DNA of 64,000 nt from Flavobacteriales bacterium (GTDB lineage Bacteria > Bacteroidota > Bacteroidia > Flavobacteriales_D > Crocinitomicaceae). Under the pieces are notes generated by a model. The model was not told the origin of the DNA. It worked only from the letters and a program-made list of their open reading frames with translations, and did not search any database. Each line of letters begins with the position of its first letter. Positions within the stretch are counted from its first letter, which is position 1. Positions 7,809-16,410 of this stretch are shown in pieces. The stretch spans positions 1 through 64,000 of the forward strand of contig JABXHO010000010.1 in NCBI GenBank assembly GCA_013373595.1. The letters are read 5' to 3'. A program made the position numbers and the translations under genes.

Positions 7809-9968
7809 ATGCAAGGAAATACGTCAAGTAAATTTTTTGAGTCAAAAGTATTAGGACACCCAGCGGGGTTGTTTGTACTTTTCTTTACAGAGATGTGGGA
7901 ACGCTTCTCTTTCTATGGTATGAGAGTTCTATTAGTGAACTTCTTAACCATGGCACTCATTGGATATAATCCTGGTTGGGAGTGGACTGCGGCAAATGCT
8001 GGAGCTCTGTTCGGAACCTATGCAATGCTTTTATATATTACGCCAATTGTAGGTGGTATAATTGCCGATAAGTTTATTGGATACCGTTGGGCAGTTGTGC
8101 TAGGTGCTATTATTATGACACTTGGTCATGCTTCCATGGCACTGGAGACTGAGGCTTCTTTGTACATCGGTCTTGGGTTATTGGTTATTGGTACAGGTTT
8201 CTTTAAACCTACAATGACGTCTATTATCTCGGAGATGTATAAAGATCTTCCACAAAAGAAAGACGGAGCATACACGATTTTCTACATGGGAGTGAATGCA
8301 GGGGCATTTTTTGGAATGATGTTGTGTGGATATCTAGCTGAAAAGGTTGGATGGAGTTGGGGATTCGGTTTGGCCGGAATTTTCATGTTGTTAGGAACGC
8401 TTCAGTTCTGGCTGGCTAAACCATTGTTTGGAAACATTGGTGGAGTTCCTTCTAAGAAAGAGGCGCAAGAGGATCATCAAGTAGAAGGAGTTCAAGAGCC
8501 AAGCGGAGTTACAAATGATTTGTTAGACGCAGGAGTAAAAGAAGAGTCTAAGTCAAAGGAAAAGAGAAATCCATTTACCATGATCGATAAGGTCTTGATT
8601 TGGGTTTGTTCGATTATTGTTTTGGGATACGCAATTAATGATCCACTCCGCTCAATTGCGGACTTTGATTTATTTAAGTTCCTTCAGATTAAAGATTTCC
8701 TAGGGCAGTATGTAGGTGTACTTGTTGGTCTTGGATTGTTTATCTATTTGGTGGTGACGAGAATTGCACGATACGACAAAGTGACGCGTGATAGAATGAT
8801 TGCATTCGTTATCTTTGCTTTCTTCACGGTCTTCTTTTGGATGTCATTTGAGCAAGGAGCATCATCATTGGTGATTTTTGCAAGAGATTCTGTTCAAAGA
8901 GAATTAATAGGAAGTTCAGCAGTAATCTATAATGTTATCAATGGATTGCTTACAGTTATTCCTTTAATGATTATCACTTGGGTACTTTTCCTATTGGCTA
9001 AGCGAACAGGTAAAATTATCCCTGGATCTAATATTGTTTTGATCGTTTGTTTCCTTGGAATCTGGTCAATTGCTGGTTGGATGTTATATCGTGATTTCAA
9101 TACAACGGCTTACGAAGTTTCTTTTGATCGTGAACTAGTGGCTGTAATGGATGAAGAAACGGGAGAACAGGCCAAGGATGAAGAGGGAAATCTAATGTTT
9201 GATGAAATTCCTATTACGGAAGGAATGGATCGTTCTGCAATTTCGAACTCAATTGTAAGAGATACAGTAATTGTGGGAGAAGCGTTTGTGTCTATTAAAG
9301 CAGGAGATAATATTAATATTATCACAAAGAATAGTGACAATTCTGCCTTTGCATATTTGAACGATAAGCAACTAAATGATAAGCGCGAGTACGCAGAGAG
9401 AATTGAACGTGACAACGGAGTAATTAAAGCAGAAGTTGTTGCAGTTAAAAAGAACTGGGTGGAAATCACGGTTTCTTGGTTTAGTATCTTGAACTCGTTC
9501 TTTATTATTGCCTTTGCATCTCTCATCTCGAAATGGTGGGATAGTAAATACAATCCTTCTGCAGCCGTGAAATATGGATTAGGATTGATCATCATGGCAA
9601 TTGGATTTGGACTCTTAGCCTTTGGTTCTTACGGAGTAGTAGACGGTGTGAAAGTGAGTATGATATGGTTGATTCTGGCATATTTGTTCCATACCATCGG
9701 AGAGTTATGCTTGTCGCCTGTAGGATTGTCCTATGTAAGTAAGCTCGTTCCTGCTCGAATGATCGCCTTTATGTTTGGTATGTGGTACTTGGCTATTGCA
9801 ATTGGAAATAAATTGGCGGCAGTACTCGGTGGGCAGATTGAGAACATTACGAAGGAGTACTCGATGTCTACATTCTTCTTGATCTTTACAATTGTACCAG
9901 TTGTAGCAGGTGTTCTAGTGATTCTAGCAGGACCACTCTTGAAAAAACTCATGCACGGAGTAAAATAA
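7809..9968 (+). CDS. POT-family peptide transporter with a large soluble insert
   Basis: A 719-residue paralogue of the preceding transporter. It has ExxERFxYYG as EMWERFSFYGMRV near residue 28, GFFKPTMTSIISEMY, and the late motif LAYLFHTIGELCLSPVGL. It is about 245 residues longer. A charged cytoplasmic-type loop lies near residues 215-255. A hydrophilic, beta-like insert lies at about 430-552 (after the MLYRDFNTTAYEV segment), just before the helix starting SWFSILNSFFII. The second insert sits late in the fold, in a place reminiscent of the extracellular domain of animal PepT1/2; that comparison is inference. It is likely in an operon with the first POT gene and ends at a strong terminator. 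Confidence 0.92.
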   Translation: MQGNTSSKFFESKVLGHPAGLFVLFFTEMWERFSFYGMRVLLVNFLTMALIGYNPGWEWTAANAGALFGTYAMLLYITPIVGGIIADKFIGYRWAVVLGAIIMTLGHASMALETEASLYIGLGLLVIGTGFFKPTMTSIISEMYKDLPQKKDGAYTIFYMGVNAGAFFGMMLCGYLAEKVGWSWGFGLAGIFMLLGTLQFWLAKPLFGNIGGVPSKKEAQEDHQVEGVQEPSGVTNDLLDAGVKEESKSKEKRNPFTMIDKVLIWVCSIIVLGYAINDPLRSIADFDLFKFLQIKDFLGQYVGVLVGLGLFIYLVVTRIARYDKVTRDRMIAFVIFAFFTVFFWMSFEQGASSLVIFARDSVQRELIGSSAVIYNVINGLLTVIPLMIITWVLFLLAKRTGKIIPGSNIVLIVCFLGIWSIAGWMLYRDFNTTAYEVSFDRELVAVMDEETGEQAKDEEGNLMFDEIPITEGMDRSAISNSIVRDTVIVGEAFVSIKAGDNINIITKNSDNSAFAYLNDKQLNDKREYAERIERDNGVIKAEVVAVKKNWVEITVSWFSILNSFFIIAFASLISKWWDSKYNPSAAVKYGLGLIIMAIGFGLLAFGSYGVVDGVKVSMIWLILAYLFHTIGELCLSPVGLSYVSKLVPARMIAFMFGMWYLAIAIGNKLAAVLGGQIENITKEYSMSTFFLIFTIVPVVAGVLVILAGPLLKKLMHGVK

Positions 9969-9986
9969 CAACTTTATATAACCTTC

Positions 9987-10014
9987 AAAAAACAGCACTT
10001 CGGTGCTGTTTTTT
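9987..10014 (+). terminator. Rho-independent terminator after the POT genes
   Basis: A perfect hairpin AACAGCAC-TTCG-GTGCTGTT with a UUCG tetraloop is followed by a T run and flanked by a matching A run. It lies 18 bp after the second POT stop, so it separates that operon from the DUF819 gene, which starts 16 bp later. Confidence 0.9.
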
Positions 10015-10029
10015 GTTTCAACTATCATC

Positions 10030-11685
10030 ATGAAATATTTCTTTCTTTCTCTTATCGCTTTGTTGATCGGAAATGTGGCCATGGCGCAATCAAAGATCAA
10101 AGTTGAGCCCATGAATGCCGAAAAAACGGAACAATTGAAGTGGGGTGAGTTCTCGTATGTTGTCTTTGGAATGGAAGACAAGGTGGTAATTGAAGAGGAG
10201 AGAGATGTTTATTTCGATTTTAGTGCTGCAGAACTTGCTTCCAATGAAATAGATTCGGCTGAATTGATTTTGGGAACGTCAGAATCCACAGACACCGTTC
10301 GTTTTTCGTCGCTAACGCCTTTTCTGTTGAAAAAGATAGATGAGAACGTGGAGCTTTCGTTCCGTGCTTTTAGCAAGGGAGATACCTTAAAATTCAATAC
10401 GGCTGATTCGAAATTACTTTCGGCAAAAATCAAACGTTACGACCGTCCGATGTTTGTTAATGATACCATTGTATTTGGACTATTGGCAATCGTTTTGGCA
10501 TTGATTTTCTATACCTCAAGTAAGCAGACAAAGTTTTGGAAAACATTCTATATGATCGTTCCATCGCTGTTATTGTGTTACTTAGTTCCGGCAATTTTGG
10601 ATGCCTTCGGGTTGATTTCGAAAGATTACTCTGGTCTTTACACTATGGCGAAAAATTACATGTTGCCGGGCGCATTGATCTTAATGACACTTGGTATCGA
10701 TTTCAAAGGAATTTGGAATTTAGGACCGAAAGCACTCATCATGTTTGGTACGGCGACTGTTGGAATTATCATTGGTGGACCTATAGCCATTTTTGTGTAT
10801 TCATACATTGATCCAGAGGTTGTTGGAGGAGTTGGAAACGATGCCGCATGGCGTGGATTCTCGACCTTGGCAGGAAGTTGGATTGGGGGAGGAGCCAATC
10901 AAGCAGCGATGCTCGAAACGTACAGCTACAACCAAAGTTTGTACGGGAAAATGGTGACGGTGGATATCGTAGTGGCCAATCTTTGGATGGCATTTCTGTT
11001 GTGGGCTGCCGCTAGAGCGCACAAGTTTGATCGTTGGTTGAAAGCAGACAGTTCTTCCATTGAAGACTTAAAGAAGCGTGTAAGCGATTACCAATCGTCT
11101 ATTGCGAAGAAAGCAACACTTACAGATTACATGGTCATTATTGGAATTACATTCGGGGTGGTCGCTATCGGACATTTTGCTGGAAAATACTTAGCTGGAT
11201 TATTCAGTGAAGATTCACCATTTGGAAGTTCATTCTTCTGGTTGGTGGTGATCACAACAACAGGTGGACTTATTCTTTCAGCTACGAAACTTCGTAGATA
11301 TGAAGGAGCAGGAGCTTCAAAAATTGGAAGTGTCTTCATTTATATTCTCGTAGCTACAATTGGTATGAAAATGGAGCTTTCCGAAGCAATCAAAGAGCCT
11401 CAGCTAATTCTTGTAGGAATCATTTGGATGCTCGTTCACGTTGGTTTGTTATTCCTGGTTGGGAAAATTATCAAAGCACCATTCTTCTTTATTGCTGTTG
11501 GCTCGAAGGCCAACGTAGGAGGAGCGGCATCTGCACCAATTATTGCAGCGGCATTTCATCCGTCTTTGGCGAGTGTGGGAGCCATTTTGGCTGTTCTAGG
11601 ATATGCTGTTGGAACGTACGGAGCAATTGCCTGTGCGAAGATGATGGAGGCGGTAGCGCCAGTTGCTGATGTGGTCGTGAAGTAA
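10030..11685 (+). CDS. DUF819-family membrane protein with extra N-terminal periplasmic domain
   Basis: 551 residues from the ATG at 10030, which begins a signal peptide (MKYFFLSLIALLIGNVAMAQ). The longer ORF start at 10003 lies inside the preceding terminator. Residues ~20-150 form a soluble beta-rich domain I do not recognise. From ~155 on there are about ten hydrophobic helices typical of DUF819 (YjcL-like) proteins, with Gly-rich re-entrant-like motifs such as AGSWIGGGANQAAM and VGSKANVGGAASAPIIAAAFHP. The repeated helix halves resemble secondary transporters. The substrate is unknown. The neighbouring peptide transporters suggest, but do not show, a role in amino-acid or peptide handling. 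Confidence 0.85.
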   Translation: MKYFFLSLIALLIGNVAMAQSKIKVEPMNAEKTEQLKWGEFSYVVFGMEDKVVIEEERDVYFDFSAAELASNEIDSAELILGTSESTDTVRFSSLTPFLLKKIDENVELSFRAFSKGDTLKFNTADSKLLSAKIKRYDRPMFVNDTIVFGLLAIVLALIFYTSSKQTKFWKTFYMIVPSLLLCYLVPAILDAFGLISKDYSGLYTMAKNYMLPGALILMTLGIDFKGIWNLGPKALIMFGTATVGIIIGGPIAIFVYSYIDPEVVGGVGNDAAWRGFSTLAGSWIGGGANQAAMLETYSYNQSLYGKMVTVDIVVANLWMAFLLWAAARAHKFDRWLKADSSSIEDLKKRVSDYQSSIAKKATLTDYMVIIGITFGVVAIGHFAGKYLAGLFSEDSPFGSSFFWLVVITTTGGLILSATKLRRYEGAGASKIGSVFIYILVATIGMKMELSEAIKEPQLILVGIIWMLVHVGLLFLVGKIIKAPFFFIAVGSKANVGGAASAPIIAAAFHPSLASVGAILAVLGYAVGTYGAIACAKMMEAVAPVADVVVK

Positions 11686-11771
11686 GGATTTCGGTTCTTT
11701 ATCGAGATAGATTTCAAGTTCACCTTTCTGAAATAGGTATTTCTACTCATCACTTTTTTGATGCTAAATAG

Positions 11772-11779
11772 TAGTTTTG
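11772..11779 (+). promoter_or_regulatory. Candidate -7 element for the 82-residue gene
   Basis: TAGTTTTG matches TAnnTTTG, 54 bp before the ATG of the small gene at 11834. The nearest TTTG (11757-11760) is only 11 bp upstream, shorter than the usual spacing, so the -33 element is uncertain. Confidence 0.35.
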
Positions 11780-11833
11780 AATGGGTTCAACCACTAGAAC
11801 TCACATTCATTACAAACTGAAAAAGAAGAAGTC

Positions 11834-12082
11834 ATGAAAGAATCAGATTGGTTAAACAAAGCAAAAAGAATTCATAAAGATTGTGCGGACAATCAAAAAA
11901 TGGGAAATGGCAGCAAGAAGATTTCGATGTCGGAAGCGCATACCTTAAATGATTTACAGCACGCCATTGGATCTCATCATGGAATTCATAGAATAACGTA
12001 TAATGAAGCACGAACGAGTCTTGATGAAATGTTTAACATGGTGAAAAGCGGAAGAAAAACACCTCCTCTAACAAAGGGATAA
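11834..12082 (+). CDS. Small uncharacterised protein
   Basis: An 82-residue basic, His-rich soluble protein (MKESDWLNKAKRIHKDC) with no signal peptide or membrane segment. It has a purine-rich leader (AAAAGAAGAAGTC) just before the ATG and native codon use. It is probably helical. The middle holds IGSHHGIHRITYNEA. I do not recognise a family. It is a single-gene unit: its own -7-like element lies upstream and a strong hairpin downstream. Confidence 0.65.
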   Translation: MKESDWLNKAKRIHKDCADNQKMGNGSKKISMSEAHTLNDLQHAIGSHHGIHRITYNEARTSLDEMFNMVKSGRKTPPLTKG

Positions 12083-12099
12083 TACGATCCTTTTGCATT

Positions 12100-12134
12100 G
12101 CGACAACTACCGAGGGAAAACTCGTGGTTGTCGC
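12100..12134. terminator. Hairpin between convergent genes
   Basis: GCGACAAC pairs with GTTGTCGC, and the stem continues imperfectly to a GGAAAA loop (GACAACTACCGAG...CTCGTGGTTGTC). It lies between the small plus-strand gene and the convergent ABC exporter. Neither side has a good T run, so it may be a weak bidirectional terminator or an mRNA-end stabiliser. Confidence 0.5.
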
Positions 12135-12179
12135 AGAACTCCCACCTAAAGGAAGGCTATATTACTTGTTGTAATAGGA

Positions 12180-14000
12180 TTACGCTCCTTGCTCAACGGT
12201 TTGGAGTTGTACTAACTTCGAATAAACGCCTTCTTTACCAATCAATTCATCATGCGTTCCAGATTCTGCAATTTCTCCATCATCCATCACATAAATAGTG
12301 TCTGCCGATCGAATTGTCGATAATCGGTGCGCAATTACAATTGAAGTTCGACCTTGCATCAATGTTTGAAGCGCATCTTGAACCAATTTTTCTGATTCTG
12401 AATCCAAAGCTGAAGTGGCTTCGTCCAAAATAAGGATCGTTGGGTTTTTCAAAATGGCGCGCGCAATAGCAATTCGTTGTTTCTGTCCCCCAGACAATTG
12501 AACACCACGATCTCCAACCGCTGTTTCCAAACCTTCAGGGAAAGATTCAATAAATTTCCAAGCATTCGCTTGTTTCGCAGCAGCAATTACTTCTTCCTCG
12601 GTAGCGTTTTCTCTTCCGAATAGAATGTTTTCACGAATACTTCCTGCAAATAGGAGGACTTCTTGCGGAACAATTGCCATGTGCTCACGGAGGTGCTTAA
12701 CATCAATGCTCTCAATCGATGTATCATCAAAAAGAATTGATCCTCCCGTAATCGGGTAATAGTTCAATAGGAGAGAGGCAATCGTTGATTTACCGGCTCC
12801 TGAAGATCCAACAAGGGCAATCGTTTGATTTTCCTTCACGTCGAGATTGATTCCTTTCAACACCGCTACGTCACTTCGCTGAGGGTACGAAAAGCGAACA
12901 TTCTCAAATCGAATTCTTCCCGTGATCGAAGGTTTCAATTCTCCTACCATTAATTCTTCTTCGCTATCCTCCTGAATAATTGACATCAAGTTTTCCGTGG
13001 CTCCAATCGCTTTTTGAATGCTCGCATACATGTCTGGAATCGCACTAATGGATGCTCCCATGAAAATGGTATACATAATAAAGGAGAAGAAATCCTTAGA
13101 GTTCAAGCTTGGATCTGGACCTTGCGTCATCAAAATCCCTTGCCAAATCACTAAGACAATGGCTCCGAAAACACAGAAAATAATGAAAGAAACGAAGGCT
13201 CCTCGCCAAAGTCCACTTCTTACATTTAATCTGCGGATGCTGTCAATCGCCTTAATGAAACGTCCAACAAGCATAGATTCATTGGTAAATGCTTTCACAT
13301 TCGAAATGCCCATTAATGATTCTTCCAATATTGCATTTGAGTTAGCCGATTCTGTTTGTGCTTCTTTGGATAATTTTCGAATAAATCGACCAAAGAAAAC
13401 AGCTACGATTGCCACAACGGGAACGGAAGCAAGCATGATTAAGGCCAACTTCCAAGAAATTAGCGCCAAAACAACAATACCAAAGATGATGGTAAATACT
13501 TGTCTGAAAAATTCGGCAATCGTTGTTCTTAATGTATCCTGAACTTGTGTAATATCAGAAGAAATACGACTCGTTAATTCACCTACTTTATTTCGGTTGA
13601 AGAAATCCATTGGCATGTGAACCAATCGAGAAAAGGCATCCTTTCGAATATCACGAAGGGTATTTTCGGTTACGTTGGTGAAAATCACCACTCGGAAGAA
13701 GGAAAAAACAGATTGGGCAGCAAACAATATAAATAATGCCGTTACCACCGTACTCACATTGTTGAGGTCAATTGCTTTAATGCTATCGGCCATGGAGGGA
13801 GTAGAAGATGATCCCGTTCCCAGTAATTGTCCCATCAAAAAAGGGAAAACCATTCCAGCTGAAGCAGATAATACCAAGAAAATCCAGCCGATTAGGAACT
13901 TTCCACGATATGGACGCATGTACCTAAAAATCCCCTTTGCTTTCTGAATCGATTCCTTACTTGGACGTTCAACACGCTCTGAGTTCCGTTTTTTTGCCAT
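12180..14000 (-). CDS. MsbA-like ABC exporter (fused permease/ATPase)
   Basis: A 606-residue half-transporter with six hydrophobic helices (residues ~35-320) followed by a nucleotide-binding domain. Walker A is GSSGAGKST near residue 397. The ABC signature is LSGGQKQR near 500. Walker B with the D-loop is ILILDEATSALD, and the H-loop is IVIAHRLSTI. It should act as a homodimer in the inner membrane, exporting a lipid or other hydrophobic substrate. MsbA (lipid A flippase) relatives and multidrug exporters cannot be told apart here. The start at ATG 14000 gives the basic N-terminus MAKKRNSERV. The gene is monocistronic as far as can be seen. Confidence 0.92.
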   Translation of the reverse strand: MAKKRNSERVERPSKESIQKAKGIFRYMRPYRGKFLIGWIFLVLSASAGMVFPFLMGQLLGTGSSSTPSMADSIKAIDLNNVSTVVTALFILFAAQSVFSFFRVVIFTNVTENTLRDIRKDAFSRLVHMPMDFFNRNKVGELTSRISSDITQVQDTLRTTIAEFFRQVFTIIFGIVVLALISWKLALIMLASVPVVAIVAVFFGRFIRKLSKEAQTESANSNAILEESLMGISNVKAFTNESMLVGRFIKAIDSIRRLNVRSGLWRGAFVSFIIFCVFGAIVLVIWQGILMTQGPDPSLNSKDFFSFIMYTIFMGASISAIPDMYASIQKAIGATENLMSIIQEDSEEELMVGELKPSITGRIRFENVRFSYPQRSDVAVLKGINLDVKENQTIALVGSSGAGKSTIASLLLNYYPITGGSILFDDTSIESIDVKHLREHMAIVPQEVLLFAGSIRENILFGRENATEEEVIAAAKQANAWKFIESFPEGLETAVGDRGVQLSGGQKQRIAIARAILKNPTILILDEATSALDSESEKLVQDALQTLMQGRTSIVIAHRLSTIRSADTIYVMDDGEIAESGTHDELIGKEGVYSKLVQLQTVEQGA

Positions 14001-14020
14001 TTTCTTTCTTTCTGAGACGA

Positions 14021-14028
14021 CAAAAATA
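14021..14028 (-). promoter_or_regulatory. Candidate -7 element for the ABC exporter
   Basis: CAAAAATA on the plus strand is TATTTTTG on the minus strand, a TAnnTTTG match 20 bp upstream of the ABC exporter start. The -33 region is weak (a GAAA near 14043). Confidence 0.35.
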
Positions 14029-14089
14029 AGCCTATCCCTTGGAAAATCGGATGAAATGATAATTTTTGTGCAAACTTTGTTCGAAACAT

Positions 14090-14119
14090 TTTGGAGAATG
14101 GAAAATATACTTATCTTTG
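14090..14119 (+). promoter_or_regulatory. rpmH promoter, Bacteroidota type
   Basis: A -33 TTTG at 14090-14093 and a -7 TATCTTTG at 14112-14119 are separated by 18 bp, an excellent match to the Bacteroidota sigma consensus TTTG-N(17-23)-TAnnTTTG. Transcription would start near 14125, leaving a leader of about 35 nt before the rpmH ATG. Confidence 0.75.
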
Positions 14120-14158
14120 CATTCCAATTTTGACTTAGAGCATTAATAAAGATATATC

Positions 14159-14320
14159 ATGAGCAAAAGAACGTTTCAGCCATCGCAAAGAAAGAGAAGA
14201 AATAAACACGGATTCCGTAGTCGTATGGCAACTAAAAATGGAAGACGCGTATTAGCAGCACGACGTCGTAAAGGTAGAAAGAGAATTTCTGTTTCTAGCG
14301 ATAAATTACACAAACGTTAG
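14159..14320 (+). CDS. rpmH: 50S ribosomal protein L34
   Basis: A 53-residue, very basic protein beginning [19 protein letters not shown] and continuing [20 protein letters not shown], the near-invariant L34 sequence. The C-terminal tail ([11 protein letters not shown]) is a few residues longer than the E. coli protein. It belongs to the large ribosomal subunit. A consensus promoter sits upstream and a terminator directly downstream, so it is transcribed alone. The usual partners rnpA and yidC are not next to it. Confidence 0.97.
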   Translation: MSKRTFQPSQRKRRNKHGFRSRMATKNGRRVLAARRRKGRKRISVSSDKLHKR

Positions 14321-14341
14321 TTCGTTCGTTAAAAAATATTC

Positions 14342-14376
14342 GAACCGATATCTTTTTAGGTATCGGTTTTTTTATT
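14342..14376 (+). terminator. rpmH terminator
   Basis: AACCGATA pairs with TATCGGTT around the loop TCTTTTTAGG and is followed by a run of seven or more T, about 22 bp after the rpmH stop. Confidence 0.88.
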
Positions 14377-14429
14377 TTTCATATCTTTCCTGTACGACTG
14401 AATATTTATTATTAACTAAATCAAAATTC

Positions 14430-16268
14430 ATGAAAAGAATTTTACTGTTTGGAGCTGTTTTGTTGTCCTATGGAACAATGGCTCAGAACACTGCTGCCCA
14501 GCAGGATTGCATAGCAAAAGAGGTTTCAAAACCTGCTGCTAAACCAATGACGGCGAATAATTCGAATCGAGCAACACCATTTTGGCAAGAAGACTTTGCA
14601 GGAGGATTCCCTTCAACATGGGGAGTAATTGATAGCTCTGGAATTTGTCCGTGGGTTTACTCAACAGATGGATCTTGGGGGAACTTTAGTACGGGAGGAA
14701 CAAGTGCCGCTGCTCCAGGGATTTCATCAACTACAGGAGGAAATGGATTCCTTATTTGTGATGCAGATTCTGCCAATCACTTTACATACGGTCAGCCGTC
14801 TGGATCGAACTACCAATACTTAAGTTCGTACTTCGGAACAGATGCCATCGACTGTTCAACACACTCGTCTGTAATCCTTTCCTTTGAACAATTCTTCCGC
14901 TACAACAACGGAATCACATTGAACGTACAGGTAAGTAATGATAGTATCAACTGGACAACGTATGATGTTTCAGGTGGACAAGGAAATAACTTGGCTTCAC
15001 CAGATCCTCAATTGGTAACTTTGAATATCTCAGGAATTGCGGCATCACAACCAACGGTTTACATCCGTTTCGGATGGAGTGCTCGTGTGTACTTTTGGAT
15101 GATCGATGATATCGCTTTGAGTGAAGCAGATCCTTTCGATATTGCAATGAATGATACATGGTGGGGAATGGGTAACTTCGGATACCAATACTACAAAATT
15201 CCACTTTCGCATGCGGCACCTGTAACGTTCTTCTCTGAAATGACAAACAATTCTGGAGCACAATTGGATGGATGTGATGCGTCAATTGACGTTTCTGGAT
15301 CGGCAGGTTCTGTCTTCTCTGGATCGGCAACACCAATCTCAATTGCGAGTGCTGCAACAGATACAGTAACATCTACAACGAGCTGGACACCTTCAGTAGT
15401 TGGTATGTATGATATCACGGCAGATGCTTCTTCAACTTCTGGTACTGACGGAAACATGAGCAATAACTCGTTTGCTGATAGTATCGAAATCACGAACTCT
15501 GTTTTAGGATTGGATAATTTGACGGATGGAAGTCAATCAACTGGTTCAATTTCAAACTTTTCTTCGAATACAGGACAACCGTTTAAAATTGGTAACATTT
15601 ACGAAGTAACCAATGATGATGTTGTTGAATGTGTTCAGATTGGAGTAGCCGATCAATCTCAGAATACAGGGAAAGATATTTTCGCAGAAGTGTACGCATA
15701 TGATCCTGTAGCAGGTGAGTTTATATTGCGAGGAGCAACAGATTCTTATACGGTTCAAGCATCAGACTTGGGTAAAATTGTTTCTGTTGAAATGCTTCTT
15801 CCTGCAGATGTTTTCTCAGGTGAAGAGATTTTGGTTGTAGCTGGACACTACGGTGGAGCTACTTCTGGAGCAGATGACGTAGCATTTATGTATGGTCAGT
15901 CGGTTCCTGAGCAAACAGTTTATGGATACAACGGAACCGGAGATTTATTCTTCTTGGCTTCTCCAAGAGCAATTGTAGTTCGTCCTGATTTCGATTGTTC
16001 ATTAGGATTGAATGAAGAAGCAGTATTGGATGCAACAGTATTCCCTAACCCAGCAAACGATAAGTTTACTGTGAGATTGGCAAAAGAAATTACTTCAGGT
16101 ACAGTTACATTGACAGATTTGAATGGTCGTGTAGTACGTACGCAAGAAGTAACAACAAATGCGTCAGAGCTTTCAGTTGATGTTGCTGGAGTAGCGGAAG
16201 GAATGTACACATTATACATCCAAAGCGAAAAAGGAACGAATGCAATTCAAGTAGAGGTGATGCACTAG
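14430..16268 (+). CDS. Secreted T9SS cargo with MAM/choice-of-anchor-J-like domain
   Basis: A 612-residue protein with signal peptide MKRILLFGAVLLSYGTMAQ. Residues ~50-230 look like a jelly-roll 'choice-of-anchor J'/MAM domain (FWQEDFAGGFPSTWGV at its start, YFWMIDDIAL at its end), often adhesive. Beta-sandwich regions follow. The last ~75 residues form a type A T9SS sorting domain, VFPNPANDKFTVRL ... GRVVRTQEV ... GMYTLYIQSEKG. It should be exported by Sec, then carried across the outer membrane by T9SS and attached to the surface or released. The biological target is unknown. It is transcribed alone and has its own terminator. Confidence 0.9.
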   Translation: MKRILLFGAVLLSYGTMAQNTAAQQDCIAKEVSKPAAKPMTANNSNRATPFWQEDFAGGFPSTWGVIDSSGICPWVYSTDGSWGNFSTGGTSAAAPGISSTTGGNGFLICDADSANHFTYGQPSGSNYQYLSSYFGTDAIDCSTHSSVILSFEQFFRYNNGITLNVQVSNDSINWTTYDVSGGQGNNLASPDPQLVTLNISGIAASQPTVYIRFGWSARVYFWMIDDIALSEADPFDIAMNDTWWGMGNFGYQYYKIPLSHAAPVTFFSEMTNNSGAQLDGCDASIDVSGSAGSVFSGSATPISIASAATDTVTSTTSWTPSVVGMYDITADASSTSGTDGNMSNNSFADSIEITNSVLGLDNLTDGSQSTGSISNFSSNTGQPFKIGNIYEVTNDDVVECVQIGVADQSQNTGKDIFAEVYAYDPVAGEFILRGATDSYTVQASDLGKIVSVEMLLPADVFSGEEILVVAGHYGGATSGADDVAFMYGQSVPEQTVYGYNGTGDLFFLASPRAIVVRPDFDCSLGLNEEAVLDATVFPNPANDKFTVRLAKEITSGTVTLTDLNGRVVRTQEVTTNASELSVDVAGVAEGMYTLYIQSEKGTNAIQVEVMH

Positions 16269-16293
16269 GCATACTTCAACGATATTTTTAAAG

Positions 16294-16328
16294 TCACCTC
16301 GGCAAATTTGTCGGGGTGATTTTTTTTG
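16294..16328 (+). terminator. Terminator after the T9SS cargo gene
   Basis: TCACC pairs with GGTGA around a GC-containing inner stem (GGCAAATTTGTCG) and is followed by a run of eight or nine T, about 25 bp after the stop codon. Confidence 0.85.
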
Positions 16329-16410
16329 CCCTTTTTTGAGTGATCAGCTGGTGGTCAATCTAAACTTTTTGACTAACTTAATTAGAACATAACCTACAAA
16401 TACCACTAAA

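Noticed and set aside
9110-9595. Minus-strand ORF of 161 residues
   Set aside because: It is antisense to the POT transporter insert; composition mirrors the real gene.
13018-13542. Plus-strand ORF of 174 residues
   Set aside because: It is antisense to the ABC exporter's membrane domain; low-complexity translation and no motif.
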